Shown here: positions 1 to 9,735 of the stretch, piece by piece
Numbering within the stretch: position 1 is the first letter of the stretch
Layout of the letters: every line of letters begins with the position of its first letter
Assembly: GCF_049800775.1 (NCBI RefSeq)
Contig: NZ_JBNAFR010000008.1
Span: 62,001 to 126,000, forward strand
Length of the DNA stretch: 64,000 nucleotides
Direction: 5' to 3'
Source: Dinoroseobacter sp049800775
GTDB lineage: Bacteria > Pseudomonadota > Alphaproteobacteria > Rhodobacterales > Rhodobacteraceae
Program-made: the position numbers and the translations under genes
Notes under the pieces: model-generated
What the model was told of the DNA's origin: nothing
The model's input: the letters and a program-made list of their open reading frames with translations, nothing else
Databases searched by the model: none

Positions 1-127
1 CTAACTTCCGACAAAGACGAAGCCCGGACGTCATAAAATTGCGCAACCGCAAGAAATGGCCCGCTTTGGTCGTTTTTTCGAACCGATTTTACGAAGTCTT
101 GTTGCCTATCGGAAACTTCTTCCCTAG

Positions 128-141
128 TTCGTGTACGAACG
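128..141. promoter_or_regulatory. Short inverted repeat upstream of malate synthase
   Basis: GTTCGT and ACGAAC form 6-bp arms around a GT centre, about 60 bp before the malate synthase start. The position fits an operator or promoter element. No regulator gene lies beside it, so the assignment is positional only. The rest of the first 200 bases shows no convincing gene. Confidence 0.3.
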
Positions 142-201
142 CATACAATGGGGTACAGGCCCGGGTCCTGGGGACTGGCGGGCCAAAGGAGGACGTAGGA
201 C

Positions 202-2376
202 ATGGAACGGGTTGATCGCCAAGGGCTCCGGGTGGCCGCCGATCTGGCGCAGTTTATCGAGACGCAAGCGCTCCCGGGGACCGGTGTCGCGGCTGAGGCC
301 TTCTGGACAGGCTTCTCGTCGCTGGTTCATGACGAAGGGCCGACCAATCGCGCGCTTCTGGCCAGGCGGGCGGAGCTGCAGGCCCAGATCGACGCTTGGC
401 ATGTGGCCCATCGCGGCGCACCCCATGATGCGGAGGCCTACACGGCCTTCCTGCAGGAGATCGGCTACCTTGTGCCCGAGCCTGCGGATTTCTCCATCGA
501 GACCGCCAATGTCGATCCCGAGATCGCGACCATCCCCGGCCCGCAGCTCGTGGTGCCGATCACCAATGCACGCTACGCCCTGAATGCGGCCAATGCCCGT
601 TGGGGGTCGCTCTATGATGCGCTTTACGGCACCGACGCCATGGGCGACGGCCCGAGCGGCAAGGGTTATGACCCCGAGCGCGGCGCCCGTGTGATGGCCT
701 GGGCGCGCCAGCATCTGGACGCGGCCGCCCCGCTCGCGGGCGTGTCCTGGGCGGATGTGACCCGCGTGGATGTGGCCGATGGCACGCTGGAGCTTGTCGC
801 CGGCGATCTGCGCCCGCTGGTCGATCCGGACCAGTTCGTGGGCTATACCACCAGCCCGGCAGGGGATGTGACCTCGGTGCTGCTGCGCAAGAACGGGCTG
901 CATCTGCGGGTGATGATCGACCCCACCAGCCCGATTGGCGCGGCGGACCCGGCAGGGATTTCGGACGTGCTGCTCGAGGCGGCGGTCTCGGCGATCATGG
1001 ATTGCGAGGACAGCGTCGCAGCCGTGGACAGCGCCGACAAGGTGCAGGCCTATGGCAATTGGCTGGGCCTGATGAAGGGCGATCTGGCCGAGGAGGTCTC
1101 CAAGGGCGGCAAGACCTTCACCCGCGCCCTGGCCGAGGACGTCACCGCGAGCGCGCCGAATGGCGATCCGCTGGTGCTCAAGGGGCGCGCGCTGATGCTG
1201 ATCCGCAATGTCGGGCATTTGATGACCAACCCCGCGATCCTTGATCGCGACGGCGCCGAGGTGGGCGAAGGGCTGATGGATGCCATGGTCACCACGCTCA
1301 TCGCCATGCATGATCTGGCGCGGGACGGGGGCAACTCGGTCCATGGCTCGGTCTACGTGGTCAAGCCCAAGATGCACGGCCCCGAAGAGGTCGCCTTCAC
1401 CGACACGATCTTCACCCGGGTGGAGGCCGCGCTGGGCCTGTCGCGCAACACGGTCAAGATCGGCATCATGGATGAAGAACGCCGGACCTCGGCCAATCTC
1501 AAGGCCTGTATCCATGCGGCCAAGGCCCGTGTCGCTTTCATCAATACCGGTTTTCTCGACCGGACGGGCGACGAGATCCACACCTCCATGGAGGCGGGGC
1601 CCTTCCTGCCCAAGGGCGATATGAAAGGCACGGCCTGGATCGCGTCCTATGAGGATCGCAATGTGGATATCGGGCTGGCCTGCGGTTTGCAGGGCAAGGC
1701 GCAGATCGGCAAGGGCATGTGGGCCATGCCGGATCTGATGGCGGGCATGCTGGAGGCCAAGATCGGCCATCCGCAGGCCGGGGCCAATTGCGCCTGGGTG
1801 CCGTCTCCCACGGCGGCGACGCTGCATGCCACCCATTACCACAAGGTCGATGTCTTCGCCCGGCAGGACGAGATTGCCGCGGGCGGTGCCCGGGGGCGCT
1901 TGTCTGACCTGCTGACCATTCCGCTGCTCGATGGGCGCAATCTGAGCGCCGAGGAAATCACCGCCGAGATCGAGAACAATGCCCAGGGCATTCTCGGCTA
2001 TGTAGTGCGATGGGTCGATCAGGGGGTCGGGTGTTCCAAGGTTCCGGACATCCATGATGTCGGCCTGATGGAGGACCGCGCGACCTGCCGGATCAGCTCG
2101 CAGGCGCTGGCCAACTGGCTGCATCACGGGGTGGTGTCGCGGGATCAGGTCATGGAAGGCATGCGCAAGATGGCCGCCGTGGTGGATGCGCAGAACGCTT
2201 CGGATCCCAGCTATCAGCCCATGGCGCCCGGCTTTGACGGGGTGGCCTTTGCGGCGGCCTGCGATCTGGTCTTCGAGGGCCGGGTGCAGCCCTCGGGCTA
2301 TACCGAGCCGGTGCTCCATGCCCGGCGGCTCGAGCTCAAGGCGCAGACCGCACAGCCCGCCAGCCTCAGCGCGTAG
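202..2376 (+). CDS. glcB: Malate synthase G
   Basis: Condenses glyoxylate with acetyl-CoA to malate in the cytoplasm (glyoxylate/glycolate use). The 724-residue length fits the monomeric G isoform. Family motifs are visible: the RNVGHLMTN segment with the glyoxylate-binding arginine near residue 335, the EDSVAAVDSADK acidic segment that would supply Mg ligands, and MEDRATCRIS with the probable catalytic aspartate near residue 625. The ATG follows a strong AAAGGAGGA ribosome site at about 187-195. A GlcG-like gene follows, as in glycolate loci of other bacteria, but glcDEF are not present here. A GC-rich hairpin lies just after the stop. Confidence 0.96.
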   Translation: MERVDRQGLRVAADLAQFIETQALPGTGVAAEAFWTGFSSLVHDEGPTNRALLARRAELQAQIDAWHVAHRGAPHDAEAYTAFLQEIGYLVPEPADFSIETANVDPEIATIPGPQLVVPITNARYALNAANARWGSLYDALYGTDAMGDGPSGKGYDPERGARVMAWARQHLDAAAPLAGVSWADVTRVDVADGTLELVAGDLRPLVDPDQFVGYTTSPAGDVTSVLLRKNGLHLRVMIDPTSPIGAADPAGISDVLLEAAVSAIMDCEDSVAAVDSADKVQAYGNWLGLMKGDLAEEVSKGGKTFTRALAEDVTASAPNGDPLVLKGRALMLIRNVGHLMTNPAILDRDGAEVGEGLMDAMVTTLIAMHDLARDGGNSVHGSVYVVKPKMHGPEEVAFTDTIFTRVEAALGLSRNTVKIGIMDEERRTSANLKACIHAAKARVAFINTGFLDRTGDEIHTSMEAGPFLPKGDMKGTAWIASYEDRNVDIGLACGLQGKAQIGKGMWAMPDLMAGMLEAKIGHPQAGANCAWVPSPTAATLHATHYHKVDVFARQDEIAAGGARGRLSDLLTIPLLDGRNLSAEEITAEIENNAQGILGYVVRWVDQGVGCSKVPDIHDVGLMEDRATCRISSQALANWLHHGVVSRDQVMEGMRKMAAVVDAQNASDPSYQPMAPGFDGVAFAAACDLVFEGRVQPSGYTEPVLHARRLELKAQTAQPASLSA

Positions 2377-2384
2377 GATCGGGG

Positions 2385-2408
2385 GCGGCGGGCCCATGCG
2401 CCCGCCGC
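2385..2408 (+). terminator. GC-rich hairpin after glcB
   Basis: Nine-base arms GCGGCGGGC / GCCCGCCGC with a six-base loop start 9 bases after the glcB stop. No T-run follows directly, so it may be a processing or stabilising hairpin, or a weak terminator, rather than a classical intrinsic terminator. Confidence 0.4.
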
Positions 2409-2511
2409 GGACCCGCCCCGCACAGCGTTCGGGCCCTGACGGCGCGGACGCCTCCCTTTTTCCCAGTCTCCGGCGATGCGCGTCGCGCCCGCCTTACCAT
2501 CAGGACGTATC

Positions 2512-2934
2512 ATGATTTCCATTCGCAAAGCCCGCTCCATCATCAAGGCCACCCTCGCAAAGGGTAAGGAGATGGAGCTCAAGCCCCTCACGGTCATCGT
2601 ACTGGACGCAGGCGGCCATCCGATTGCCTTCGAGCGCGAGGATGGCGCCAGCCCGGGCCGGTTCGAGATCGCGCGGGGCAAGGCCTATGGCGCGGTGATG
2701 CTGGGTCTGCCCGGCTCGGCCCAGATGGCCCGCGCCGAGAGCCAGGCCTATTTCATGGCCGCGATGAACGGCGCTTTCGAAGGCAAGGTCGTGCCCGTGC
2801 CCGGCGGCGTTCTGGTGCGTGACCGCAAGGGCGCCGTGATCGGGGCCGTGGGCGTGACAGGCGACACCTCAGAGAACGATGCCGCCGCGGCCACCGCCGC
2901 CATCGAGGCCGCCGGGTTCTTTGCCGACGCCTGA
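2512..2934 (+). CDS. GlcG/HbpS-type haem-binding family protein (DUF336)
   Basis: 140 residues with the GlcG/HbpS architecture: an N-terminal helix (ISIRKARSIIKATLAKGKEM), then LTVIVLDAGGHPIAFEREDGA, then VPGGVLVRDRKGAVIGAVGVTGDTSE. These match the DUF336 fold found in GlcG of glycolate operons and in the cobalamin-cluster protein CobI/PduO C-terminus. The molecular role in glycolate use is not established; some relatives bind haem. The ATG at 2512 is preferred over an upstream ATG at 2476 because family proteins begin at this helix. It sits 135 bp after glcB and is probably cotranscribed. Confidence 0.85.
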   Translation: MISIRKARSIIKATLAKGKEMELKPLTVIVLDAGGHPIAFEREDGASPGRFEIARGKAYGAVMLGLPGSAQMARAESQAYFMAAMNGAFEGKVVPVPGGVLVRDRKGAVIGAVGVTGDTSENDAAAATAAIEAAGFFADA

Positions 2935-3075
2935 GCCGTGCCACGACGCGCAGCGACTTGAGCAGGGCGCACAGAGACGCACATGGGCTGTGCGGCCCTG
3001 TGCGCCCCTGTCTCTCGACCCGATCCGGGAAATGCCATATATCCAGCGCTGTACCACAGTTTCACAGGATGTATC

Positions 3076-3855
3076 ATGGCGCGCCCGGTCGTAGGGATTA
3101 TCGGCAATTCATACCTGATCAACGATCAATACCCGGTCCATGCCGGCGGATCGATGAACTCTTGCGCCATCAGCCATGTGGCGGGCGCGATCCCCTTCAT
3201 CGTCCCCTCCGACCCCGAACTCGTCCAGGTCGAGGAGCTGCTGGAAGTGTGTGACGGCTTCGTCCTGACCGGGGCCCGCGCCAATGTGCATCCCGAAGAG
3301 TACGGGCATATCCCCACGGAAAAACACGGCGATTTCGACCGGGCGCGGGATCGGATCACCCTGCCGCTCGTGCGGGCCTGCGTGGAACGGGGGCAGCCGT
3401 TTCTCGGTATCTGCCGCGGGTTTCAGGAGGTCAATGTGGCCATGGGCGGGACGCTCCACCCGGAGATCCGCGAGATCCCGGGGCGCGAGAACCACCGCAT
3501 GCCGCCCGACGGAACGCTGGAGGAAAAGTTCGAAATCCGCCAGACCGTCTCGGTCTCGCCCAACGGGCCCTTTGCGCGGGTCTTTGGATCGGCGGAGGTG
3601 CGAACCAACACGTTGCACGGCCAAGGCATCATGGAGGCGGGACAGCGCGTGATCATCGACGGGCACGCGCCCGATGGCACGCCGGAAGCGATCTATATCG
3701 CCGATGCGCCGGGCTTCACGCTGTCGGTGCAGTGGCACCCGGAATGGAACGCCGATCAGGACCCGGTCTCGCGCCCGCTCTTCACCGCCTTTGGCGATGC
3801 GGTCCGCGCCTGGGCCGATGGACGCCGCCCGGTGCCCGTGGCGATTTCGGCCTAG
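3076..3855 (+). CDS. Gamma-glutamyl-gamma-aminobutyrate hydrolase family protein (class I amidotransferase, peptidase C26)
   Basis: 259-residue cytoplasmic protein of the PuuD/C26 family, which hydrolyses the gamma-glutamyl bond of gamma-Glu-GABA in putrescine breakdown. The nucleophile elbow GICRGFQE carries Cys113, and the His/Glu pair sits in SVQWHPEWN (His221, Glu223), completing a Cys-His-Glu triad. The N-terminus VVGIIGNSYLI is typical. The start at 3076 is chosen over an in-frame ATG at 2983 because the upstream residues do not resemble the family. No other putrescine genes are adjacent, so the substrate is inferred from family only. Confidence 0.88.
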   Translation: MARPVVGIIGNSYLINDQYPVHAGGSMNSCAISHVAGAIPFIVPSDPELVQVEELLEVCDGFVLTGARANVHPEEYGHIPTEKHGDFDRARDRITLPLVRACVERGQPFLGICRGFQEVNVAMGGTLHPEIREIPGRENHRMPPDGTLEEKFEIRQTVSVSPNGPFARVFGSAEVRTNTLHGQGIMEAGQRVIIDGHAPDGTPEAIYIADAPGFTLSVQWHPEWNADQDPVSRPLFTAFGDAVRAWADGRRPVPVAISA

Positions 3856-3951
3856 CGGACCCCTCAGAAGCGGACCCGTGCCCCCACCAAGACGTGTCCA
3901 AGACCTCCGGGCTCTCTAGGAAGCTTTGGCAAGTTGTTGAAACCACAAGTC

Positions 3952-4542
3952 TTATGGGGCGGTGTCAGAGTTCTCCACGACACGCCACTCTTCGACCGCC
4001 ACGCCGTACCCGCGCTGTCTTGGGATATGCTCGATAGAGAAGCCTGCGCGCTCCAACTCTTCGACAAGCAGCACTGTCACGTTTTGCAGTTTCTCATCGA
4101 AATCGTTGGATCCAAAGAAATGGCTGTCCCCGGAGGTGGTTTCGACGCTGAATCCCTTCCTGCCGCGTTTGGCTTCGTGAAAGCTCCTGTTTGCAACGCG
4201 ATCATCGAAAGACTTGATCGCCGCAACGTCACGCCATGGGACATGGATGCGTTCTTCCTTGATGCGAGGGAGTGTTCTTTTGACAAAACGGATGCCGCCC
4301 TCGTCCGTCGAAACCAGCGGTGATTTATCCAAGTATCCGCGGATGCAATGCGTCATCAAAGCGATCCCCAAGAGGATCCCGCTCCCGCCAAGCGCTAGGT
4401 TCAGCATGCCATCCAGGGTGAGGAGGTAGCCTTCACCAGCGGTGAGTGCCCCGTAGGCGAAGAACAGGGATGGCGCCAAGATAATTAGAACGACAAATGC
4501 CATACTGTGTCGTAGCTTGAGAAGGCTGCGTTTGACGATCAT
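3952..4542 (-). CDS. Uncharacterised two-TM membrane protein with PH-like cytoplasmic domain
   Basis: About 196 residues. Two hydrophobic helices lie near residues 15-35 and 42-62 (MAFVVLIILAPSLFFAYGAL; LALGGSGILLGIALMTHCI). A soluble domain follows, starting STDEGGIRFVKRTLPR and IHVPWRDVAAIKSFDDR. That pattern, a small beta-rich domain after a hairpin membrane anchor, resembles PH-like proteins of unknown function. ATG 4542 is preferred because GGAG lies 8 bases upstream; ATG 4551 and TTG 4557 are alternatives. Base composition is visibly more AT-rich than its neighbours, suggesting recent transfer. No function is proposed. Confidence 0.65.
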   Translation of the reverse strand: MIVKRSLLKLRHSMAFVVLIILAPSLFFAYGALTAGEGYLLTLDGMLNLALGGSGILLGIALMTHCIRGYLDKSPLVSTDEGGIRFVKRTLPRIKEERIHVPWRDVAAIKSFDDRVANRSFHEAKRGRKGFSVETTSGDSHFFGSNDFDEKLQNVTVLLVEELERAGFSIEHIPRQRGYGVAVEEWRVVENSDTAP

Positions 4543-4664
4543 TTCTTGCATCTCCAATGGCAGAGTTGCTCTGGATTTTTTGGACTATGGCGGTCTTAGT
4601 GGGGCACGCAACAGACTGGACATTACATTCAGAAAATGGAATGTTTTGGGCAGGAGGAAACACC

Positions 4665-5621
4665 ATGCCCAAATTGCCCAGTCTCTTGGCCTGTGCGGCG
4701 ATCGCCTTGCCCCTTGCGGCCCATGCCAGCGAGGACATTCCCGATCAGTACCCGCAGAGCCCGCTCTATTCCAAGCCGGTGGAGGTGATCCCCCATGTCT
4801 GGTCCGCGATCGGGGCGACGGCGCCGCCGACCTATGAGAATGCCGGGCACAACAACAATCTCAGCTTCATCCTGACGGGCGCCGGGGTGGTCGTCGTCAA
4901 TGGTGGAGCCTCGGCGCAGTTGGCCGAAGCGCTCCATGCCGAGATCCGCACGATCACCGACCAGCGCGTGGTGCTGGTGATCAACGAGAACGGGCAGGGG
5001 CATGCCATGCTCGGCAACTCCTATTGGCGCGATCAGGGGGTGGAGATCCTCGCCCATGCGGATGCGGCCCATGAGTTCGAGGAATACGGCGCGCAGATCC
5101 TAGAAGGCATGAAGCGCTACAACCGCGACCGGGCCGAGGGCACGCGGCTGGTCGCCCCCGACCGGACCTTTGAGGAGCGCGAGGTGATCGAGCTCGGCGA
5201 TGTGCGGATCGAGGTCCTGCATCTCGGCCCGGCGCACAGCCCGGGCGACATTCAGGTCTGGCTGCCGGACTGGGAGATCGTGATCGCGGGCGACATGGCC
5301 TTTCACGAGCGGATGCCGCCGATCTTTGCCGATACCGTGACCTCGGAATGGGTCGAAACCTGGGAGACCGCCTTCGAGCCGCTCGGGGCGACCTATGTGA
5401 TCCCGGGGCATGGCCACCCGACCAACATGGCGCAGGTCCGGCGTTATACCCGCGATTATCTCGTCTATCTGCGGGGTCAGATCCGCGCCCATATCGACGA
5501 GGGCGGCGATCTGAGCGAGGCTTATTACGTGGACCAGACCCCCTATGCCCATCTCGACACTTATGAGGAGCTCGCGACCAAGAATGCGGGCCGGGTCTTC
5601 GAGGAGATGGAGTGGGAGTGA
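4665..5621 (+). CDS. Exported metallo-beta-lactamase-fold protein with degenerate metal motif
   Basis: 318 residues with an N-terminal signal peptide (MPKLPSLLACAAIALPLAAHA). The MBL fold is recognisable from the N-terminal strands (LSFILTGAGVVVVNGGAS), GPAHSPGD with His191, AGDMAFHER with Asp210 and PGHG with His249. The usual HxHxDH motif is replaced by INENGQGHAMLGN, in which only the last histidine (His113) remains. The sequence resembles periplasmic SoxH/quinoprotein-relay MBL proteins overall. Substrate is unknown; the protein may bind one metal or be non-hydrolytic. The start at 4665 is fixed by CAGGAGGAAA just upstream and by the signal peptide. Confidence 0.8.
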   Translation: MPKLPSLLACAAIALPLAAHASEDIPDQYPQSPLYSKPVEVIPHVWSAIGATAPPTYENAGHNNNLSFILTGAGVVVVNGGASAQLAEALHAEIRTITDQRVVLVINENGQGHAMLGNSYWRDQGVEILAHADAAHEFEEYGAQILEGMKRYNRDRAEGTRLVAPDRTFEEREVIELGDVRIEVLHLGPAHSPGDIQVWLPDWEIVIAGDMAFHERMPPIFADTVTSEWVETWETAFEPLGATYVIPGHGHPTNMAQVRRYTRDYLVYLRGQIRAHIDEGGDLSEAYYVDQTPYAHLDTYEELATKNAGRVFEEMEWE

Positions 5622-5837
5622 CCCCTCCCGCCCCCTCCGGTTGCCCGGATCGTTCGCCGATCCGGGCCCGCTGGCCCATGAGCTCTGTGCAAATCGCATA
5701 AAAAACCGCCGCGCATCTTGACGCAGTTCCCGAGCGGGGCTTTGTGCCGGGGCTGCATCAATTTCGCGCTTGAGATGTGTCGCGGGGCGCGTCTAACTCG
5801 CCAGGAAACAGCGGCCCGCGCCGCGTTGGAGACCGCC

Positions 5838-6314
5838 ATGGGCAACCCGTTTCGCGACCTCACTCTGGACCAGATGCTCGACATTCCGCCGCTCTGGCTG
5901 CTGATCTGTGCGCTGCTCGGCTGGGCTCAGGCGGAGTTCCTGCCCATTGGTCCTGCGGGCGGGGCGGTGACCGATCTGCTGGGGGGTGTTCTGGTGGGTG
6001 GAGGGATCCTGCTCATCCTGCTGGCCGCGCTGGAATTTCGTAAGCATTCCACAACGATAGTCCCGCATCTGACCCCGGGCACCCTGCTGACCGAGGGGAT
6101 TTTTCGGCGCACGCGCAACCCGATCTACCTCGGCGATGTCCTGATCCTGACCGGGCTGATGCTGCGCTGGGAGGCGTGGATTTCGCTGCCTCTGGCGGCG
6201 GCCTTGGTCTATATTCTTGACCAGCGCTTCGCGCGCGCCGAAGAGGAGCGCGCCCGCGCGGCCTTTGGCGCGCGCTTCGATGCCTATTGTGCACAGACCC
6301 GGCGCTGGCTCTGA
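5838..6314 (+). CDS. Small integral-membrane isoprenylcysteine carboxyl methyltransferase (ICMT)-family protein
   Basis: 158 residues, four or so hydrophobic segments, with the ICMT/PEMT-type C-terminal signature: LLTEGIFRRTRNPIYLGDVLIL followed by an EERARAAFGARFDAYCAQTRRW tail. Such proteins use SAM to methylate small or lipid-linked substrates at the membrane; the bacterial substrate is generally unknown. ATG 5838 begins the conserved part. An in-frame ATG at 5718 would add 40 residues without family resemblance. The gene stands alone before pntA. Confidence 0.8.
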   Translation: MGNPFRDLTLDQMLDIPPLWLLICALLGWAQAEFLPIGPAGGAVTDLLGGVLVGGGILLILLAALEFRKHSTTIVPHLTPGTLLTEGIFRRTRNPIYLGDVLILTGLMLRWEAWISLPLAAALVYILDQRFARAEEERARAAFGARFDAYCAQTRRWL

Positions 6315-6491
6315 TCCCTGCTGCAATTGTATACGAAGGTATGCTTGTATCGCACGGCAAGCTATGCGCCCATTGCATGGGGGCGTCTCGAACTGGTGGC
6401 GCTAACACCCTGTTGCGGCAAATCAAATCCGAGTGTTAAGAGGCCATTTGAACGAAAAGCCCGCTTGGGTGGAAACGGGAAAGGAAGACAC

Positions 6492-8063
6492 GTGAAGATC
6501 GGGGCACCGAAGGAAATCTTTCCTGGCGAAGCACGAGTTGCGATGACGCCAGACTCTGCACTTCAGTTGCAGAAACTCGGATATGAATGTGCAATCGAAA
6601 CCGGCGCGGGCGACGCGGCTGGCTTTGCGGACGCACTTTACGAGGCCAATGGGGTAGAGGTCGTCAAGACCGCCGCCGCGCTGTTCAAGGCGGTGGACAT
6701 CGTCGCGAAGGTGCGCCCCCCCAGCGAGACCGAGGCCAAGCGTCTGCGCAAGGGCCAGCTCTTGATCAGCTTCTTCTATCCGGCTGCCAACGAGGCGCTG
6801 ATGGATCTGGCCAAGGACAAGGGCGCGAGCGTCATTGCCATGGATATGGTCCCGCGCATCAGCCGCGCCCAGAAGATGGACGCGCTGTCGTCGATGGCCA
6901 ATATCGCGGGCTACCGCGCGGTGATCGAAGCGGGCAACAATTTCGGTCGCTTCTTCACGGGTCAGATCACGGCAGCGGGCAAGGTTCCGCCCGCCAAGGT
7001 GCTGGTTGTGGGCGCCGGTGTGGCCGGTCTGGCCGCCATCGGGACCTCGACCTCGCTGGGCGCGATCACCTATGCGTTCGACGTGCGTCCCGAAGTGGCC
7101 GAGCAGGTTGAATCCATGGGCGCCGAGTTCGTCTTCCTCGACTTCGAGGAAGAGCAGCAGGATGGCGCGGCCACGGGCGGGTACGCCTCGGTCTCCAGCC
7201 CCGAATTCGCGGCGGCCCAGCTCGCCAAGTTCCGCGAACTGGCCCCCGAGATGGACATCGTGATCACCACCGCGCTGATCCCGAACCGCGAAGCGCCCGA
7301 GCTCTGGACCAAGGACATGGTCGAGAGCATGAAGCCTGGCTCGGTCATCGTCGATCTCGCCGCCGAGAAGGGCGGCAACTGCAAGCTGACCGTTATGGAC
7401 GAGAAGATCGTCACCGATAATGGCGTGACCATCATCGGCTATACCGACTTCCCGAGCCGGATGGCGGCGCAGTCCTCGACGCTCTATGCGACCAACATTC
7501 GTCACCTGATGACCGATCTGACCCCCGAGAAGGACGGTCAGACCAATCACGACATGGACGATGACGTGATCCGCGGGGCGACCATCACCCATGCGGGCGA
7601 AATCACCTTCCCGCCGCCCCCGCCGAAAATTGCGGCCATCGCGGCGCAGACCAAGGAAAAGCCCAAGGAGAAGACCCCCGAGGAGATCAAGGCCGAGGAG
7701 GCCGCGGCCTTCAAGGCGCAGACCAAGAACCAGGTCACGCTTCTGGCCGTTGGCGCGGCGCTGCTGCTGGGGGTGGGCCTGATTGCGCCCGCGAGCTTCA
7801 TGCAGCATTTCATCGTCTTCATCCTGTCGGTCTTCATCGGCTTCCAGGTCATCTGGAACGTGGCACACTCGCTGCACACGCCCCTGATGGCGGTGACCAA
7901 CGCAATTTCGTCGATCATCATTCTCGGCGCGCTGATCCAGATCGGATCGAGCTCGCTCCTGATCACCGTGCTCGCCGCGGCGGGCATCTTCATGGCCTCG
8001 GTGAATATCTTCGGCGGCTTCCTCGTGACACGGCGCATGCTCGCCATGTTCCAGAAATCCTAA
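6492..8063 (+). CDS. pntA: NAD(P) transhydrogenase subunit alpha (fused alpha1-alpha2 form)
   Basis: Proton-translocating transhydrogenase subunit carrying the NAD(H)-binding domain I and the first membrane helices. Length 523 residues matches the fused (E. coli-type) alpha subunit, whereas several alphaproteobacteria split it in two. Visible: KIGAPKEIFPGEARVAMTPDS at the N-terminus, the Rossmann motif VVGAGVAGLAAIGTSTSLGA, a charged linker rich in Lys/Glu/Pro (PPPPKIAAIAAQTKEKPKEK) and four C-terminal hydrophobic helices ending FLVTRRMLAMFQKS. GTG 6492 is chosen because homology begins exactly there, preceded by AAAGGAAG. pntB starts 13 bp downstream. Confidence 0.95.
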   Translation: MKIGAPKEIFPGEARVAMTPDSALQLQKLGYECAIETGAGDAAGFADALYEANGVEVVKTAAALFKAVDIVAKVRPPSETEAKRLRKGQLLISFFYPAANEALMDLAKDKGASVIAMDMVPRISRAQKMDALSSMANIAGYRAVIEAGNNFGRFFTGQITAAGKVPPAKVLVVGAGVAGLAAIGTSTSLGAITYAFDVRPEVAEQVESMGAEFVFLDFEEEQQDGAATGGYASVSSPEFAAAQLAKFRELAPEMDIVITTALIPNREAPELWTKDMVESMKPGSVIVDLAAEKGGNCKLTVMDEKIVTDNGVTIIGYTDFPSRMAAQSSTLYATNIRHLMTDLTPEKDGQTNHDMDDDVIRGATITHAGEITFPPPPPKIAAIAAQTKEKPKEKTPEEIKAEEAAAFKAQTKNQVTLLAVGAALLLGVGLIAPASFMQHFIVFILSVFIGFQVIWNVAHSLHTPLMAVTNAISSIIILGALIQIGSSSLLITVLAAAGIFMASVNIFGGFLVTRRMLAMFQKS

Positions 8064-8076
8064 GGAGCTCCGGACT

Positions 8077-9573
<1,497 letters not shown>

Positions 9574-9596
9574 TTGAAGCCAGACATCAGATCTGG

Positions 9597-9626
9597 AAAA
9601 GGCCCGCCCTGCGCGGGCCTTTTTCG
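9597..9626 (+). terminator. Rho-independent terminator of pntAB
   Basis: AAAAGGCCCGC and GCGGGCCTTTT form an 11-bp stem with a five-base loop, and the downstream arm ends in a run of five T's. The A-tract/T-tract symmetry means it could work on either strand, but only pntB points into it. Confidence 0.92.
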
Positions 9627-9684
9627 TTGCGGCAGCGAGCACGCGCCCGTACCCAAGAGAGACCGCAGCGGGCGGGGCGCGACG

Positions 9685-9708
9685 GCGCGGTCCACATGTG
9701 GACCGCGC
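9685..9708. repeat. 24-bp perfect palindrome upstream of xylB (copy 1 of 3)
   Basis: Each half reads GCGCGGTCCACA and its exact reverse complement, with no spacer. It ends 27 bases before the xylB ATG. Two sister palindromes with half-site GCGCGGTGCAYA lie at 22432 and 22522. Here the variable position is changed on both arms (TCC/GGA instead of TGC/GCA), so symmetry is kept. It could be a regulator operator shared by the sugar genes or a member of a dispersed extragenic palindrome family. Confidence 0.8.
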
Positions 9709-9735
9709 TTGGCGGCGGCGGAAAGGGAGGAGCCC

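Noticed and set aside
124..2397. A 757-residue frame on the minus strand opposite malate synthase
   Set aside because: It is the antisense shadow of glcB: Arg/His/Gly-rich, no recognisable family, and glcB has full-length motifs and a strong ribosome site.
6327..6491. Upstream ATG extension of pntA
   Set aside because: Family N-termini begin at KIGAPKE; the GTG at 6492 has a better ribosome site and the extension is not conserved-looking.
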